This document shows, one piece after another, positions 62,515 to 64,000 of a stretch of 64,000 nucleotides of DNA. The notes beneath the pieces are model-generated. The model ran no database searches. It worked only from the letters and a program-made list of their open reading frames with translations, and had not been told where the DNA came from. Source of the stretch: Novosphingobium sp. FSW06-99 (GTDB lineage Bacteria > Pseudomonadota > Alphaproteobacteria > Sphingomonadales > Sphingomonadaceae); the NCBI RefSeq assembly GCF_001519065.1, contig NZ_KQ954253.1, positions 320,087-384,086 of the forward strand, read 5' to 3'. Each line of letters starts with the position of its first letter. Positions within the stretch are counted from its first letter, which is position 1. Position numbers and translations under genes: made by a program.

Positions 62515-62780
62515 CCTGCCAAATTTGCGATGCGCTTGGAACTGGACATGGAAGCTTTATCAAGCCCAACGGCGAGCGCTACGCTGAAGCCCACCACGTA
62601 ATACCTGATTCAGAACAGGGAATTGGCTCGCTTGGCGCGAGCAATATCAACATACTTTGCGCCAACCGCCACAGGCAAATGCACCATGGAGATGTTCGCA
62701 TCGAGAGAATGCCAAAGAGCTTCGGGCTCGAAATCGACGGAAAGCTGCTGTCGATCAAGCCGTTTGCTTTGATCACCTGA
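62515..62780 (+). pseudogene. HNH endonuclease fragment, lacking its N terminus
   Basis: The frame reads CQIC, then PNGERYAEAHHVIPDSE, then NINILCANRHRQMHHGDVRI, a complete HNH fold with zinc cysteines and the histidine pair. It is open into the catalase remnant upstream, so the nuclease gene's own start is lost. It could be translated only from an in-frame codon within the catalase remnant, such as ATG at about 62457 if that were a start, which is doubtful. Confidence 0.6.
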
Positions 62781-62841
62781 TGCCCCGCTGGGACCCCGCC
62801 ATGAGGCGGCGTCAACACTCGCTGGATAAATTATTGAAAGT

Positions 62842-62886
62842 ATGGTGAGCCCAGCTGGATTCGAACCAGCGACCTACTGATTAAAA
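62842..62886 (-). other. 3' half of tRNA-Lys(TTT), integration site remnant
   Basis: Read on the minus strand, 62886-62842 is CTTTTAATC (anticodon loop and stem 3' side), a variable loop, a perfect T-arm GCTGG-TTCGAAT-CCAGC, acceptor strand TGGGCTC, discriminator A and CCA. The 5' half (D-arm, acceptor 5' strand) is missing: the sequence beyond 62886 does not pair. This is what a tyrosine-recombinase element leaves when it crosses over in the anticodon loop. Confidence 0.75.
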
Positions 62887-63179
62887 GCTGACCATTACTT
62901 CTTTGCAGATCGCTGCATATTACTTCATTTCGTATCTTAGATCAAGAATTTCTGCGCTCTCTATTGGATTACACCGTTTCATACCTTTCCATTCCGTGGC
63001 AAGCAATTGCCTGCCTCTGATACCCCGCTGTGACCCACGCTTTGGTCTCTAACCAATTCTCACGCCATTTTTAACCAGCCGTCCAAGCAGCCACCGCTCG
63101 GTCACCCGCCATGAAAACTGGAGTTAACAATATCGGGATGCATGCGCATGGCGCCGGACCTGATCATCTTTCGCTTACT
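62887..63179. mobile_element. Non-coding end of an integrated element
   Basis: 293 nt with lower GC content and no recognisable gene. By position between the tRNA-Lys fragment and the DUF4268 gene it should be the end of the element. An imperfect copy of a sequence at 62778-62800 occurs at 63018-63040 (TGATACCCCGCTGTGACCC), 18 of 23 bases the same. Confidence 0.45.
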
Positions 63180-64000
63180 TCAGTTTTCCTCACCATCCGC
63201 CCCGCCCCATGCGCCAGCATCGAGCAGCCTCACGCGCTGAAAGAAAGCCCGGTAAATGTCATTAACATGCTTAGCCAGCCACGCATGCTGCCGCGACCAA
63301 TCTTGCCTGTCCTCTGGATCGACATCATTCAGGAAGACACTGATGCGGCTATCCCTCAACTCAGGCAACGGCTCCCAGATAAGGCGGTAACCCAATTCGC
63401 CATTGATAGCCTCTTGCTGCTCTTGGAGAAGACCAAAGAACGCATTCCGATGGTCCCCGCCAATCCACAAGTTTGCGCGAATCTGGCGGCTAGGCCGCAT
63501 CATCGTTGCGCCAATACTGAATGAACTTCGACCGATTGCATATGACATAAATGGTTGAGGTTGTGGCTTTCGATTGCCCGCAACAGGCCCTTTTTGACGG
63601 TTGAGCTCGTCATTTAATGACGCCCAGAAATCTCGCTGAAGTAACCTGATTCCAGACATTCCAGATTCTTCGATCACGCGCGACGCCGTTGCCATTGACC
63701 GGGACCAATCGTTGGGCTTGGAAATTATATTGAACTTCGGCGCAGCAGGGGATTCGCCGATTCGCCAGAGCTCCACCTCCAAGCCGAAGAACCGAAATGT
63801 CTCATCGGTAATCCTATTCAGCCAGTCGAGCGTGGCACGGTGCTCATCGGCAAATCGCTTTGCGATCCAGACGATCGTCGCAGCCTCAAGCCCGGACGCG
63901 TAGGTAAGTAATTGCCCGAGGTGCTTATGATCTGTTCGTTCAAGCTGATTTTCTACCAGCACCCATGTGCCTGACGCAATGTCCTTGCATAGGATATCGG
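63180..64000 (-). CDS. DUF4268 protein, partial (runs off the right edge)
   Basis: The last 273 or so codons are visible; the frame remains open to position 64000. VLVENQLERTDHKHLGQLLTYASGLEA, WLNRITDETFRFFGLEVELWRIGES and APKFNIISKPNDWSRS are the pattern of DUF4268 proteins, whose N-terminal part has a PD-(D/E)XK nuclease-like core. They are common in genomic islands with restriction or defence genes. Codon use is more AT-rich than in the left part of the window, consistent with acquisition. Confidence 0.8.
   Translation of the reverse strand, partial: DILCKDIASGTWVLVENQLERTDHKHLGQLLTYASGLEAATIVWIAKRFADEHRATLDWLNRITDETFRFFGLEVELWRIGESPAAPKFNIISKPNDWSRSMATASRVIEESGMSGIRLLQRDFWASLNDELNRQKGPVAGNRKPQPQPFMSYAIGRSSFSIGATMMRPSRQIRANLWIGGDHRNAFFGLLQEQQEAINGELGYRLIWEPLPELRDSRISVFLNDVDPEDRQDWSRQHAWLAKHVNDIYRAFFQRVRLLDAGAWGGADGEEN

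Overview
The window is a high-GC chromosomal segment of an alphaproteobacterium, most likely a sphingomonad (Sphingomonadales). This rests on the complete hopanoid (hpn) locus, a TonB-dependent receptor with a DIIVTGTR box, the mdtNOP-type efflux operon and the general codon use; the genus cannot be fixed from sequence alone. Genes are densely packed, with many ATGA, GTGA or TTGA stop/start overlaps.

Layout. 1-5.4 kb: the end of a three-gene run of small unknown genes, then a divergent signalling cassette (OmpR-type regulator, LysM-FecR secreted protein, CHASE2 sensor kinase) with tandem TTGTAAA-like boxes upstream. 5.4-12.7 kb: a lipoprotein, a LysR regulator, an OmpA-like protein, a small membrane protein, and a ytcA-mdtNOP-like tripartite efflux operon. 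13-17.9 kb: a TonB receptor, an HU protein, an aldo/keto reductase and two small genes.

17.9-37.2 kb: the hopanoid locus in several transcription units. These are mlaC-like hpnM, mlaA, a DUF2141 gene and hpnN (minus); ispH and hpnH (plus); hpnA-B-C-D-E-shc-hpnG (minus); and hpnI-J-K-small ORF-hpnL (plus). Together they cover squalene formation, cyclisation, side-chain extension and decoration, and transport to the outer membrane. 37.2-48.5 kb: a secreted propeller-like protein, a TPR/glycine-rich membrane protein, a KirBac-type potassium channel, a quinone reductase and a polysaccharide gene group (export lipoprotein, ABC ATPase without permease, two glycosyltransferases, a CDP-alcohol phosphatidyltransferase, an unknown protein).

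48.5-59.3 kb: an IS481-type transposase remnant, a TDT-family transporter, an ECF sigma/anti-sigma pair divergent from a catalase-like peroxidase and cytochrome b561, and the most interesting block. That block is a seven-gene operon at 54091-59308 encoding a secreted MBL-fold hydrolase, a cysteine-bearing bufferin/HvfA-like peptide precursor, a DUF692 (MNIO) enzyme, its DUF2063 partner, a DoxX protein, a malate dehydrogenase and an AcfC-like binding protein. It looks like a metal- or stress-related RiPP system with unusual companions.

59.3-64 kb: HxlR regulator divergent from a SnoaL-like protein and azoR, then a Tat-exported chloroperoxidase-type hydrolase. After that the sequence becomes mosaic: a broken catalase gene, an HNH nuclease fragment, and the 3' half of a tRNA-Lys(TTT) that marks the edge of an integrated element. 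The element carries a DUF4268 gene that runs off the right edge. No rRNA, complete tRNA or CRISPR array was seen.
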